DNA from: Zarea fungicola | Lineage: Eukaryota > Ascomycota > Sordariomycetes > Hypocreales > Cordycipitaceae | Direction of reading: 5' to 3' | Length of the DNA: 64,000 bases | NCBI GenBank assembly: GCA_900169235.1 | Contig: FWCC01000287.1 | Location: forward strand, 62,001-126,000 | Part shown: positions 10,852 to 21,772 of the stretch, one piece after another | Position numbering within the stretch: the stretch's first letter is position 1 | Layout of the letters: each line of letters starts with the position of its first letter | Position numbers and translations under genes: made by a program | The notes under the pieces: model-generated | Seen by the model: only the letters and a program-made list of their open reading frames with translations | The model's database searches: none | Told to the model about the DNA's origin: nothing

Positions 10852-12844
10852 TCAGTAGCAATGGCGAGCTATGTTAGGGTAGTGTAAACGCGACCCGTCT
10901 TCAGACGAAGGGAATGCTTTGAGAGGATCTAGCAACGCTGCTGTCCTTAACCCCAGGTATATGTCGTCAAGCTGTGTTTTAAACAGCATCTCTACTGCCT
11001 GCCGCCGGATATTGCCTTTTGTTGCGGTACGGGGCAGCGACTTTGACGGTACCACGATAATGAGGTTGGGCGAGGTAATGCGTTCATGAATGTAGAGGCG
11101 GTCATGAAAGGGCTGAATTCTCTGCAGAATTAGCCACTTCAGCATCTCGGGCTCCATATCATCCGCACAAGGCTCTATGAAGAGCGCAGGACTAGGTCGC
11201 CCTGTGCCTACAACAACGCAACTCTCCACAAGATCGCTACACGATTTCAAAGCATTATCTTCGATGGCTCTGTATTTGTAAGCATTCGTTTCTTTTAAAA
11301 AAAATCCAAGCAAGAAGTGAAAAAGAGGGGCCACAGAAGGCATCTTACCTTGTGTCGCAGCGCAGGCTGTTCTCGGTCTTGATCCAGTCATCGCCTCGTC
11401 CACAAAACGAATAAAGACCAGGCCGGGGCTCAATAAACAAATCGCCCGTGTGAAATCTGCCGTACTGGTCTCTAAAAGACTCTGGTGGACAGTCTGGAGA
11501 GCTGGGCAACACAATGAGCTCAAGGAGTTGCCGATCGTCGGCTTCGCAGGCCACTGGTTCAAAGGTATAGGCTGTGCCAGGGATGGGTCTTACAAGAGCC
11601 GCGTCAGGCCCATTTCCCCCATTTGAAACCATCATTGGTCCGACTTCTGTACTTCCGAAAATGTTCTATACAAGTGTCGATAGTTAGTTCCAGCTCAATG
11701 CTACCAGTAAACAGTTACGTTTCGTCGTCGAGCAGTCATGGGCCGAGGAACGCTCTTACTGTCAACTGCAACCCATTCTTATGAGCCCATTCATAATCTT
11801 CCCCGGACATGGACAGACCGCTGAATAGGATAGAATCGAGGGATTGTAATTCAGCTAGCAGGATCGGATCCTCTCTCGCCTGGCGCATGTGGCCAGAGAG
11901 ATATGTAGGAAACTGGTTAAGACGGTTAAGGCCGCAATTCGAGATCATGTTCTGCAACTCATCAGATGAGAAGGCAATAGTAGTGGGCTGTACCGTGCAT
12001 GACCCATGCTGAAGAAAGCCTATTAACATTGTAAACTGGGCAACATGGCACAAGCTTCCCCTTTGGCCTCAGTTAGCGATCACTCTTATAAGAAACAGTA
12101 CTAGGTCGCGTACATCCAGACGGTTGTATCCGTGTAAGATGATGGTGTTGGCGAGGCAACTACTGCTGCCTTATTAGCTATGGAGTTTAGCCATCCTGCA
12201 GTGCACTTGATCAAGCTTGGGCTGCCAGAAGTTGAGCCACTCGTGTGAAAGATCATTGCAACATCGTCATGCGATTGCATTTGTAGTGGAGGAAGCAGTT
12301 CATCGCTTTCATCAGGAAAAATGCTATTGGCATTTGCCGTTGCGCACTGAGAGATTGAGCAGGAAAATTGATTTGAAGAAAACGCGTCGTGGTATATCAA
12401 GGCAGCCGCTTTGCTCCTGATTAGTAGTTCCGAGACGATGGCTGAGTTTGGAAGCCGAATGCTAATAAGCTGTGGAACGAACCCGGCTCTTGAAATCCCA
12501 TAGATAAGAACCGCATCGACATAAGTGAAGCCAGGAATCCTATTCGAACGGTTAGAATATTTGATACAAGATGCAGCGTTTCTGACAATGTGTTTGGCTC
12601 CATACCACAAGCCTATAATTGACCCTGGAGAGACGCCGCGTAAAGAAAGCCTTCGCTTCCAGAATACCGCACTTTGCTCTACATCACTTAGAAAGGAGAT
12701 GTATGTTATTTCATTCCATGAGGCCACTTCTCCGTCAGAGCTCACATTTGGGGTCATGAAGGCGCGTCGAGATGGGAATGACGAGGCACTGCTGTAGAGC
12801 ACCGATAAGTGGGAGAGAGGTTCTTCTGAAATGTTTGAAGCCAT
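10852..12844 (-). CDS. Stand-alone adenylate-forming (AMP-binding) enzyme
   Basis: Five exons: 12844-12606, 12539-12114, 12054-11760, 11665-11349, 11269-10852; 564 residues. The four introns (66, 59, 94 and 79 bp) have GT-AG ends and consistent phases. It is an ANL-superfamily enzyme activating a carboxylic acid as the acyl-adenylate. Motifs in order: TSGSTSGSP phosphate loop (about 180), NIFGSTEVG (321-329), FHTGDLF and GRGDDWIKT (about 385-405), and the A10 segment TATKGNIRR with the catalytic lysine near 510. The sequence resembles the adenylation domain of fungal NRPS-like (A-T-R) enzymes. It stops about 54 residues after the A10 lysine, and no carrier or reductase domain follows. It may be a free-standing ligase or the leftover of a larger enzyme. 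The first intron is 66 bp without a stop, so an unspliced reading also looks open. Substrate unknown. Confidence 0.8.
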
Positions 12845-15800
12845 TCCGAGAGAAAATAAAGGAATATACAGGAAAAGGTGACAAAGCACTTGTAACGATG
12901 GTCAACTTGCTTCACCAAGACGATGGATTCTAGCATAGGTTTTATAGAGCACATAGGATTCAACAAGCCTCTTTGAGAACGTTAACAGCACAACTTTAAG
13001 CGTTTAAGCGATAAAATGACTCAGTCAGACATGCATTACTTGTGGATAGAGAGAGTATAATTCTGAATCCAGCTAGAATGAAAAACCGGCACAGCGCTCT
13101 GTTTCTTTTTTCGGACACGAGGCTTAGCAAGCATACAGGGGCGAATGCCACAACAGTGGCAAGCGCCACTCATTGAGTTGACTGTTGAACAGCTGGATCC
13201 ATAGTTCTCAAATAAGCCATTGCCTATTCGCTTTGGGCCTCATCAAAATGTCATAACATCCTCTTCATCCCCACCGGCCATTACCAAGGGTTATTCGCGG
13301 GCTACGTTGCACTAATCGTAAACCTGTTCATAGCTTCCCAATAGGAAATTCCGTTTCTTTGGATGTTTGGGACTAATTTGCAAGGTGAAAGAACTGCGCA
13401 TTACATGAGTAATGATAGATTACACATACTTATGATACAAGAGTACAGCTCTGTCTGCACAGTGGACTCGCCCTTTTGTCTTTACAAGTTGAACCGACGT
13501 AATCATGCCAATCTGTTTTCCTATTTTACCTCTTATATGGCATCATGAAATATTTGTAGCTATTCACAGTTATGCCATGTGAGTGACGTCTTATACGGTA
13601 GACTTGTCACAATGCTAAATGAAAAGACTTTCCCCTGCTGCCAAATACAACAACCTTGCCTGCAGTGAAGAGAATTCAAGTCGACGGGTGGAAAGAGTTC
13701 TAGTTTTTTTTCGGCCCGATTCAAAACTCCTAGGAAATTTAGTACGCCGAAGCGATGCTTGACATACCATTAAGATGGTCTGGTTTTTGTTGGTGCGACA
13801 TGGTGTTCGATAATAACTTTAATGTCGGAAAATAGCTCAATCAAGATAGTCAAACATCTTACTAATTAAGAACGCCACCATGAGAAAAACCTCGCGGCCT
13901 AATTGATAGATAAAGAGCTTCCTCGCACCCACTTGGCGCGCGCTCGCGAGTCATTACACTCCTTCATAGCCAGTGAGACTCATTGATATTCATGATATAA
14001 AACGCATATATTTTATAGTTTATTACCAATGGGAACAGAACCCAACCACCCAGCCAATCGATATGGTTGGTAACTGGCTGATTGAGGCTGCTTACTCGTT
14101 GCATCTCTTGAATTGACAGTGGGGGCGGAGCTCAGACGTTGACGCTAATGAACGAACACTATTGTCGCCTTATAGTCTCACCGGCATCGACACAGTTAAA
14201 TTGTTGGAATCTCGCTGTTAAAGTTGCCGACCACTGGCCCTGCACCCACTAGCAGCAAGCGACGTGGAGCTGGAGGAGGCCGAGCTTTAATGGGGGCAGT
14301 CCTTTTCCGTACTTTCACTGGTCGACTAACGAAACTGACCATGTGCCGATAGCCAGGCAGTCACCAATAGAATTGATTTCAGCTTCCCAACGGGGCGGCA
14401 GAGTGGCTTGAAATGTGGCGATCGCCATAATCGGCAGCTGTAGCCGGGGGCGCACTTTCGCCTTACGCGGAGTCAGCTCATCCACTTGGGCTCCAATGTA
14501 CCGAGTGCGATGAACAACCAGGCATGCGTTGGGCTACAGTCTCGCATGAGTAGCTCCAACTATCTGGGGAAAGTAAGCTTGCAGAGCCTCCTTTCTCTCC
14601 AGGTTGGCATGCAAACGTTACATATGCATCTTTAACGGCAACTGCCGAGAGTCAACCATGCTGCCGAACATCGGACGAATACACTTGGCTCCCATGCGGA
14701 TGGTAGTTGAGTAAGCCACTCGAGTTGTGGTCATTAAAGTGGGAATTCTCACCAGTTACGGGGCCGAAATCAAGTCAAGATGCCAGTGTTTACAGTCTCC
14801 CGTAACCGATACAGGGATTTGAAACAACTATAGTTTAATTCGGCCCCGGGTTCACATACCTAATATCTAAGAAACCGCAACATTCGACTTGGTCCAACAA
14901 CATCGCAACATGCTCATATGTATAGCAACCCACCAAATGAACCCGATTCTTCTAAGCGTCAACAGCCAAGTGCTTGTAGGAAATACCAGACCCAGTCGTA
15001 AGACTAATCCGGGCTTGTGCGTGGGCTTCAAAAAGTAACCCTCTGGCTCCGCTGATCTAGTTAGGTTCAGCGAGTGGTCTGATAAGCAGCAGGGCTGGGA
15101 TCTCGTCTGAAGGGGCTCATCGCTAGTATTAATTTGTCGCGGCTGGGACGGCTCGCAGAGGATTCAACGGCACCTCTATTAGCACTAGGTGTTTTAAAAT
15201 TCGCCGAGACGACGCACCAGCTAGCTTGGCGCAACCGGCTGTGGCAACCGGCTACTGCTTCCGCCTCGGCGATGGCTTGGTAGCTGCTGTCGATGCCCAT
15301 GCTCGTTTATTAGCCAATCACGGCTAGAACTACTTTTCCAATCGTTGTCGGCCAGTCAGCAATCCGAGTTAGCAATACATGTTAGCTGCCTGGGTGTGCT
15401 TGGCCATCAACGATAAGAAAATTAGTAGGCACCTTGATGGGCCTGGTAATTATACGCCTATAAGGAACCAGCCACTATGCGGTTGAGTCATTACAGTTTA
15501 CTGATCTAACCTTGAAAGAAGTCATTCGTACGTATTTTAAATCGTGTTAACTAGCTGCGCCCATTCGTGTGTGTCAGAGTCAAATTATGAAACCATTACC
15601 CAAATATTCTTCAAAAAAGCCTACTCATACCGACAGGAAGGCTGTTCGCACGAAGCAGCCTCATCATGGCGCCAAGCCCCTCTGCCGTTGGGGCCTGGCG
15701 TAATAAATAAGGCCAGGCGTAACCCACCTTGCAGATCCTTAGCTGAATTGGTGCGGCGAGTAACTAGTATTAACTAGCTTATACTACACGTAGAGCAGTG

Positions 15801-16444
15801 GCTATGCATCGTCTTAGCAGTCGTCGGCAGTTGTCACAACGGATATTGTATTGCTTATGTATCCGCCTTACTGGCAAGATTTAACGGTGTTCCTTGCATA
15901 GCAGCGTTTCTTCGGTTGGGAAGACGCGTAATATCCCCAACTAACGAAATGAAAAAGGTTTGTAACCGCTGACTACAACTCCAGCGCAACTTATGACTGT
16001 ACGCAGGATGAAGGCATTGCATAACAAATACAGCGCCGAGTGAGGTAATCTTAAAACACAGTAGACATGAAACATGATTTATAGACTTAAATATGCTAAA
16101 CCACTTCAATGGGTTGGCACCTAGTATTCGAGAAGCCTCTTTACAAGGACACATGCCACCTAGGTCTACTCTAATGATGCCTGTACTTATGGCTTGTTCT
16201 ATTTTAGGCACTATAATATTTTGAAAATACTCTATTCTTTGACAAAGAATTCTAAACATAGACTTACTATCTCTTTTTTCAAGTGCACTAGATAATAGGC
16301 CTGAGTTCTATCTTTAGGCCTTGATGTATAACTATATAAGAGCAGTATTCTACCATTGCTTGTTCTCGAATAGAAGCATCATTCACAGACGCAACTAACA
16401 AAAGTCCTGAAAAGCACACAAACGCTATCCCCCCACCCTAAACA
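12845..16444. other. 3.6-kb gene-poor stretch
   Basis: No convincing gene. A 134-codon minus-strand frame at 15855-16259 has low-complexity-free but unrecognisable sequence. A plus-strand stretch near 15140-15290 reads for about 50 codons without a stop and has no motif. Relics of old repeats are plausible but not demonstrable by eye. Confidence 0.5.
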
Positions 16445-16912
16445 ATGAAGATATTTACAGCAACTGCTTCCATGGTCACATTCGCAATCAGTGCCATTGC
16501 CATACCAACACCATCAGCTGCCGGCTTAAACCTAGCCGCACGAAATGCTGCTTGTGGCGTCCATTTCGTCGTCTTCAAGACCGAGCACTGTGGCGGCTTA
16601 TCTTGCACATTGAATTCAGTTCTTAGCATTCACTTGCAAATCTTCTCGCCTGACACTTCCGGTCGTCAGCTTATCGCCTCTCTTGGCGGTGACTTGAGCT
16701 CCAACTTTGACCTTGGCAGCTACTTCTTCCAGAATCAGTTCCAAAACTTGCTTCTGGTTACTTCCAAGAACACGCCCGATCCCAACGATTATACGCTCCA
16801 TTTCGCATTTGGAGGCGATCAGTGGCTTAGTAGCGATCCGAGATGCCGCGTGGGTAAATACGATGGCGAGTCGGAAATGATCCAAGGGGACTGCAGCTTT
16901 ACCTGTACTTAG
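16445..16912 (+). CDS. Small secreted cysteine-containing protein, effector-like
   Basis: 155 residues from ATG 16445 (context ACAATG) to TAG. The N-terminus is a clear signal peptide (hydrophobic core VTFAISAIAI, cleavage near residue 20-26). The mature part has six cysteines at 37, 49, 54, 134, 150 and 154, clustered at the two ends, which suggests three disulphides. No membrane segment or known catalytic motif is seen. It sits alone in AT-rich, repeat-bearing DNA about 0.6 kb from an LTR, a typical setting for lineage-specific secreted proteins. Function unknown; effector or antimicrobial roles are only possibilities. Confidence 0.75.
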   Translation: MKIFTATASMVTFAISAIAIPTPSAAGLNLAARNAACGVHFVVFKTEHCGGLSCTLNSVLSIHLQIFSPDTSGRQLIASLGGDLSSNFDLGSYFFQNQFQNLLLVTSKNTPDPNDYTLHFAFGGDQWLSSDPRCRVGKYDGESEMIQGDCSFTCT

Positions 16913-17443
16913 TATCCCGATTGTTCATGGGACCAGATGATGCAGACTGGACACCTCACAGCCGCTAGCATAGACGTGATTGTTAAGAGGGGCTCTCAAT
17001 ACCAACGCAGGTTTCTCAGAATGACGGCAGGTTTGTTTCCGCTATCTATTATCCCTCAGCCCTAGGATGCAGTTGAATCTGATGCTCTTATATTCTTTTT
17101 TTTCTGTACTGAGTACTATATAGATATTGCGATAACTACTGTTGATTATATTAACCCAGTAATATTGCAACTTGAGTAGTGGCCGAGAATACAAAGATGT
17201 AAAGTGAGCTACACCTTGGCCTAGCAGGATGAATGAACCGCTCAGAAGATCTGTCAATCCGGTGATGTCCAATTTCAAGTTAGATGAGGCGTCCCTATCA
17301 GAGTTACCGGTTAATTCCCTGGAGAGTTGGATCCTAACAGGTCTAATATTGTGTTTTAGTGGATGAGAATACCTGCGCAGGTATGGCCCGCTTGCTTTTC
17401 TTTACCCGAGATGTCTAGGAGGGCTATGTTAAATGATCAAAGT
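16913..17443. other. Intergenic
   Basis: No coding frame with protein-like composition and no repeat recognised. Confidence 0.6.
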
Positions 17444-18101
17444 CTAACCGCGCTGAAACCAACTGCATCTTGCCAGCTTGGACCCAAGCATACTGCCACT
17501 GTTGGTACGATCACGAAGGGTTACTGGGAACAGTACTGAGAGGGGCGTCTCCCAGTAGTAATGCTGTAGTAACTTGTGGTCAATTGAGGCTATCTACGGA
17601 TGTGGGAGGAAGCCCTCCCCTATATACGGAACAGCAGTAGCAAACAAAGCAAACATCAACAAGAAGATCCCTCTTTCCTCCGTGGCTGCCGTGATGACTT
17701 CGTATCNNCCTGAGTCAGCAGTCACAACAGCCACGGTATATTTTCACATTTGTTATGGTAACTTGGATGCAGAAGCCACGCCAGTCATTCCCAGTATGTT
17801 TGATTACAAGGCCGTAGCCACCGACGTAGTAGTCGCCGCTGGCCCAATCAGGCCGGGTGAAATAGTCCCAACGTTTGGTGGCGCTTCCCTCGGTCTTATC
17901 GGAACGAATGATGTCGCCAGTATTGTAACCGACAAAACCACAATTAAACAAGGCTATTATTGCCGCATAATCAGCATGGGCAAGCCAGGAGGAGCCTTTT
18001 CGCCTCCTTTCGTCATTACTACGTCCGATATAGGAGCTCTCCCGGGTCTGGAAGAGCAACAGCGAGGCTAAGCAGGACAGCAAGAGGTGACTAGTCATCA
18101 T
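17444..18101 (-). pseudogene. Small secreted protein gene interrupted by a solo LTR
   Basis: From ATG 18101 the frame encodes a signal-peptide-like start (HLLLSCLASLLLF), then a Tyr/Trp/Gly-rich region with segments NCGFVGYNTGD and DYYVGGYGLV and two cysteines. It is open for 124 codons to the insertion point at 17730. The LTR at 17500-17729 lies exactly between two copies of GCCAC. Ignoring the LTR and one target copy, the frame continues in phase for 16 more codons to TAG at 17444, so the gene was about 140 residues. As it stands, translation enters the LTR and stops after a few codons at 17715. Only the last 16 residues are replaced, so a truncated product could still be made. Family not recognised. 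Confidence 0.6.
17500..17729 (-). mobile_element. Solo LTR with 5-bp target duplication GCCAC
   Basis: On the minus strand it starts TGTTGTGACTGCTGACTCAGG and ends TCGTGATCGTACCAACA. Terminal TGTTG/CAACA inverted ends fit LTR retrotransposons. It is flanked on both sides by GCCAC (17495-17499 and 17730-17734). A promoter-like CCGTATATAGG lies inside. Two undetermined bases (17707-17708) fall within it and probably hide a deletion or assembly gap, because the copy is 30-45 bp shorter than the others. No internal domain is present. Confidence 0.85.
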
Positions 18102-19113
18102 ATTCTTTTTGGATCCGGTTCTATTCCATATTTGCGCCATTTCAGTCTAGGTGATGAAACTACCACTTTCACTAAGCTTCACGCTCTTAGAAGAAGCAGA
18201 TCCGTAGCTCGGTCAGAGTTTACAGGTTATCAGCCCCTGTGTCCTCGATGACGCCAACTCAGGGTCAGTCATTGTAGCCATAGAATAATTTAAAGTATGT
18301 ATACACCGAGGCTCTACTAGCCACATGCCACTCCATCTACTAGTGCTATTTACGAGTCGGCTAAGGTCTTTCCGCAAAAGCAAGCTCTGTGGAAAGAGTA
18401 ACAAGATGGAAGCACAGGAGTAAGACCGAGCTCCCCTTGGCCGAATCAACCGGCCTCTGTCAGTAAATTGAATTGTTACATTAAATCTAGAGTTATTGCT
18501 TTTGTTGATATCATATCTAGTACGCCTCTGTGGTTACTGTTGACTTGTTTGTTCAAGCAAAGTATCCATGGAAGCCTGACGCCTGTGGGCTTCCGTCGGT
18601 CAACGCCGGATGCGAGGAAAAGTCAGGTCATGACTGCAGCTGTAGATGGTTGTATATAGAGGAGGAACTCCTGCCCCAGCCGTAGCTACATTTTGAATGT
18701 CGTCAAGTTTTAATTCACACACTTCCTGAGAGAACCACTTCTCGCCCTTGCCCGCCTTGATGCTGTGATCATTTCAACAGTCTGCCTCGCGGCTGAGTTA
18801 GAGTTCATGTAAGCATCACTGGAGTAAAGAAAAATGAGTTTATCATCTTTTGTGTCTTTATTTTCACAGGTTGCCGCCTTGGGATGCGCCGACCACCTTT
18901 TGTGGTCGACGTCACATGTAGGCGATTGGACGCCCGCCATCTTTGCAGCCGCCGCCAGCCACCGCCAGCCGCCACTATTTAGAATAAAGTAAAAAAATTT
19001 ATTTGCAGTTTGTTCATCTTCTTTACTCCTTGACCCCTTTTTATCTCCCGCAACTCTTTCTTCTGCTTTCCTCCAACTTCCTTCTATTTTTTCATACGAT
19101 ACTTAGCTTCGCC
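18102..19113. other. Intergenic with diverged LTR; upstream region of the HNH gene
   Basis: Contains the diverged LTR at 18538-18779. A pyrimidine-rich stretch (about 19010-19105) immediately before ATG 19114 is the probable leader of the HNH gene. Nothing else was recognised. Confidence 0.5.
18538..18779 (+). repeat. Diverged solo LTR of the same family
   Basis: Starts TGTTGACTTGTTTGTTCAAG. It keeps the segment TTGTATATAGAGGAGGAACT and TAGCTACATTTTGAAT in the same order as in the intact LTRs, and ends GATCATTTCAACA. The flanks (GTTAC before, GTCTG after) do not match, so it is an old insertion or has rearranged edges. Confidence 0.6.
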
Positions 19114-20599
19114 ATGGCATCAGAAGAGAAAGAGGCTCTTAAGGCCAACTTCCAGCTTGAATTCGACACCTTTCTCGTCAATGATCGCAACATCAACGAG
19201 GAGGCACTAAATCGCGTCCGACAAACGCTACACGCCTATACTTTGAATGAGCCGGTCAATACAATGTATACAGACGAAATACAAGAACGCCTTCGAATTG
19301 TCAAGGTTCTTGAGACAAGGCTCAGCAAGCACGCGGCCGCGCAAAGGAAGGCGTTTGAAGTCACACCATTAATAGCATCATTTTTTATGCTACTGCCCAT
19401 GTCTGAGCTAAAAATTCTCGAAATGTCCTTAAGTCTTAGTGGTATTCTCAGCCACCTCTCTTCTTTACGTGGTCATATTCATCGCCGTATGTATTTTATT
19501 TTCTATTTCTTTTTGCGCTATTCCGCCGTTGGCATCATCTTGGAATACATTCGTCATTCTAATATTTATCCATTAGTTCAACGCGGATATTACAGAAACG
19601 ACCCAAAAGAGGTCCAAAATATCCAGTCCTTGGCCCTGTCGTCATCGGAGTCACTGCCAGCTGGCCCTGGACAACTTTCAGTCTCAACAGCATCACGGAC
19701 GAGTCAAGCCTCTAGGTCTAGTAGAGGCAAGAAACGAGCCTCTGACGGTTCTGTCATTTCCCAAAACTTGAGACCAACGGTCAAGGAACAAGCCGAGCGC
19801 AGTAATGCGGCCAAGAAAGATGTAAGTTACCGCAATACCACTAGACTCTTTTTTTGAAATTTCTAATTAAATTCAGTGCAAAGCTCGCGATGGTCATAAA
19901 TGCATTATTACAAACTCGACGCGGGTTGAACTCTGTCACATCCTCCCATATGCGATGTATAACACGAAGTCAAGAAAAAGTCAAGTCGAGCGGTCTCTAC
20001 CAGAGCTCTTCGGTTATTTTGGCAATACACTTGAATTTGATGAACTTATCAGCAGCGAGGAAACACTTGACCACCATTGGAACCTGATTCCCCTACAGAG
20101 CCAGATTCATGAGGCGTGGGGGAATGCAGAGTGTGCATTCAAGTGTCTCGGAATCTACCCAAAAGACGACAAATATATTGTGAAGCTTCAATTCCACTGG
20201 CTTAATTTGAATAAGTTTACAAAACTCGAACTCAAAAACTTCGACGTTAGCCTCAGCAAGTTCTCACGCATGGTTGGCGATACCTTGTACCCCGAATTCC
20301 CGAAGGAGGGTGGCGACATTTTACGCCTGGACACCACACGCATCCGAACCGGAGATATTTTCAACATCACAATGCCAAATGAGGACGACGCAAAGAAAAT
20401 GAAGGTCCTCATCGACGCCCAATGGGTAGTCCTCCGCATCGCTGCCATGTCTGGCGCGGCGTTTGACTTTCGTCTGTCCTCCGATTCACATCTTGATTCC
20501 GAGAATAGCGCGATCCGGGAGATGTTGGAGGCCCGAGAGGGCAGCCCGGTTAGTCGAAGCATGGCTGATGTGGCGTCGTGGGTCAAGTCGTTGCCTTAG
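19114..20599 (+). CDS. HNH endonuclease-domain protein (HNH_2-like)
   Basis: Three exons: 19114-19486, 19577-19821, 19877-20599; 446 residues. Start ATG 19114 has context GCCATGG. The 90-bp intron (GTATGT...CATTAG) has no stop and is a multiple of three, so unspliced reading also looks open; splicing removes a foreign-looking aromatic segment. Splicing the 55-bp second intron creates CKARDGHKCIITN followed by VELCHILPYAM, a typical fungal HNH core. Candidate metal/catalytic residues are H227, N275 (HHWNLIPL) and H284 (QIHEAWG). A Ser/Arg-rich linker (about 150-205) precedes it. The fold suggests nucleic-acid cleavage; targets of this common fungal family are not known. After the TAG stop the same frame remains open for 86 codons (to 20860), with a basic, Pro-rich composition that looks like a natural C-terminal tail, so the stop may be recent. 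Confidence 0.8.
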
Positions 20600-20837
20600 A
20601 AAGACAGTGACAGCGAAAAGCCCAAGCGACGGCCAACAATCCCAATGAAGCCCAAGGCACTGCAGCAACCTGGAGTCCTGGAGAGAATCCAGAACCAACC
20701 CAAGGCCGACACCGAGATCCGACCCGATGCGAAGGTGAGGGAGCGTCTAGTAACCGTCGCCAGTACGGCGACTCCGACTACGACTGGGGTCACGACAAAG
20801 ACCGATACGTTGCAGGAAAACAAAAAGCCCGGCGAGG

Positions 20838-21065
20838 GAGGGCCCGCCGCCCGTCATTGACGAGGTGGCGCGGCAGGTGGTGCTGTGTCTGAAGTCGACA
20901 GCCGAGACAGACCTGGGACCGTACGCGAGCGAGTATATTTGCGTGCTGGCGCTCAACGAAGACGGCGGGCTGATTGACAAGATCGTCCAATTTGTAGACA
21001 GTGCCCATGTGGCGGATCGGGTCAAGGCGCTGAAGGAAGCTGCGCACAGCAAGTTGGAAAAATGA
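20838..21065 (+). pseudogene. C-terminal fragment of a SnoaL/NTF2-like protein
   Basis: A GC-rich frame reads PPPVIDEVARQVVLCLKS, then GPYASEYICVLALNEDGG, KIVQFVDSAHVADRVKALKEA, and stops at 21065. This resembles the last third of fungal SnoaL-like (NTF2-fold) proteins. No matching N-terminal part lies upstream, where the sequence instead continues the tail of the HNH gene in another frame. It may be a remnant joined to the HNH gene by rearrangement. Family call tentative. Confidence 0.45.
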
Positions 21066-21370
21066 AGTCTTGGCTGGCGTAAATCAGGACTCTCGATGGA
21101 TTTAGGGAAAGAAAATGTAGAATATTTGTAATTTATTGGCTAATATCCAAGCACTGTTCTAGAGCCCATGACGCCTTTGCGCCGTTCTTGTTCCCAAGTC
21201 TACTCTCCAGGAAATCTCCGTCTGGGTATAAATGTTTCCCTTCACGTGCGTGTCCCTCTTTTTTTTTTTTCTCATTTGACGCGTTTCTTTTTTTTTTTGT
21301 ATCCTTTTCTTGTATTGATTTAAAATTCTTCGCTGGTCGAGAACTGAAGCGCCGAAATAAATTTCTTCAG

Positions 21371-21772
21371 TTAGAGATGTGATCCAGACGCAGAAGAGGC
21401 ATCGTGTCCCGTGGTAGCACTCACAGAGTCGCCAGCAGCCTTGGCCTTTGTGGACAGCTCCTCAATGGCCTTTTGCAGGGCCGGGGGCTTGGGGCCGGTC
21501 AGGTCGCCCGTCTTGTCGCCATTCTCAAAGAAGAAGAAGGCAGGGATGGAGCGAATGTTGAGCTCAAAGGCGAGGTCGGGGACGTCGTCGGTGTCGAAGC
21601 GGGCAAAGGTGTACTTTTGCGGCTGGGAGAGGCTCGTGGCAAACTTGGAGAAGAAGGGGGAGATGGCCTTGCAGGGGCCGCACCAGGTGGCGTGGGCCTG
21701 GACGGCGACGTAGGGCGTCGTCTTGATGAGCTCGTCGAACTGAGCCTTGGTCTTGATGTCTACGACGGACAT
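21371..21772 (-). CDS. Thioredoxin
   Basis: 133 residues from ATG 21772 (MSVVDIKTK); the longer upstream frame is leader sequence. The active site WCGPC is at residues 30-34 and the cis-proline at 78 (RSIPAF), both in the expected places for a cytosolic thioredoxin. After the roughly 105-residue fold there is a Ser/Ala-rich tail of about 25 residues not needed for the fold. It reduces protein disulphides using NADPH via thioredoxin reductase. No signal or transit peptide is evident. It is transcribed away from the ribosome-assembly gene at 22742, with about 970 bp between start codons. Confidence 0.92.
   Translation of the reverse strand: MSVVDIKTKAQFDELIKTTPYVAVQAHATWCGPCKAISPFFSKFATSLSQPQKYTFARFDTDDVPDLAFELNIRSIPAFFFFENGDKTGDLTGPKPPALQKAIEELSTKAKAAGDSVSATTGHDASSASGSHL

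Noticed and set aside
15855..16259. 134-codon minus-strand frame
   Set aside because: No motif, no homology I can recall, and AT-rich composition in which frames of this size can occur by chance.
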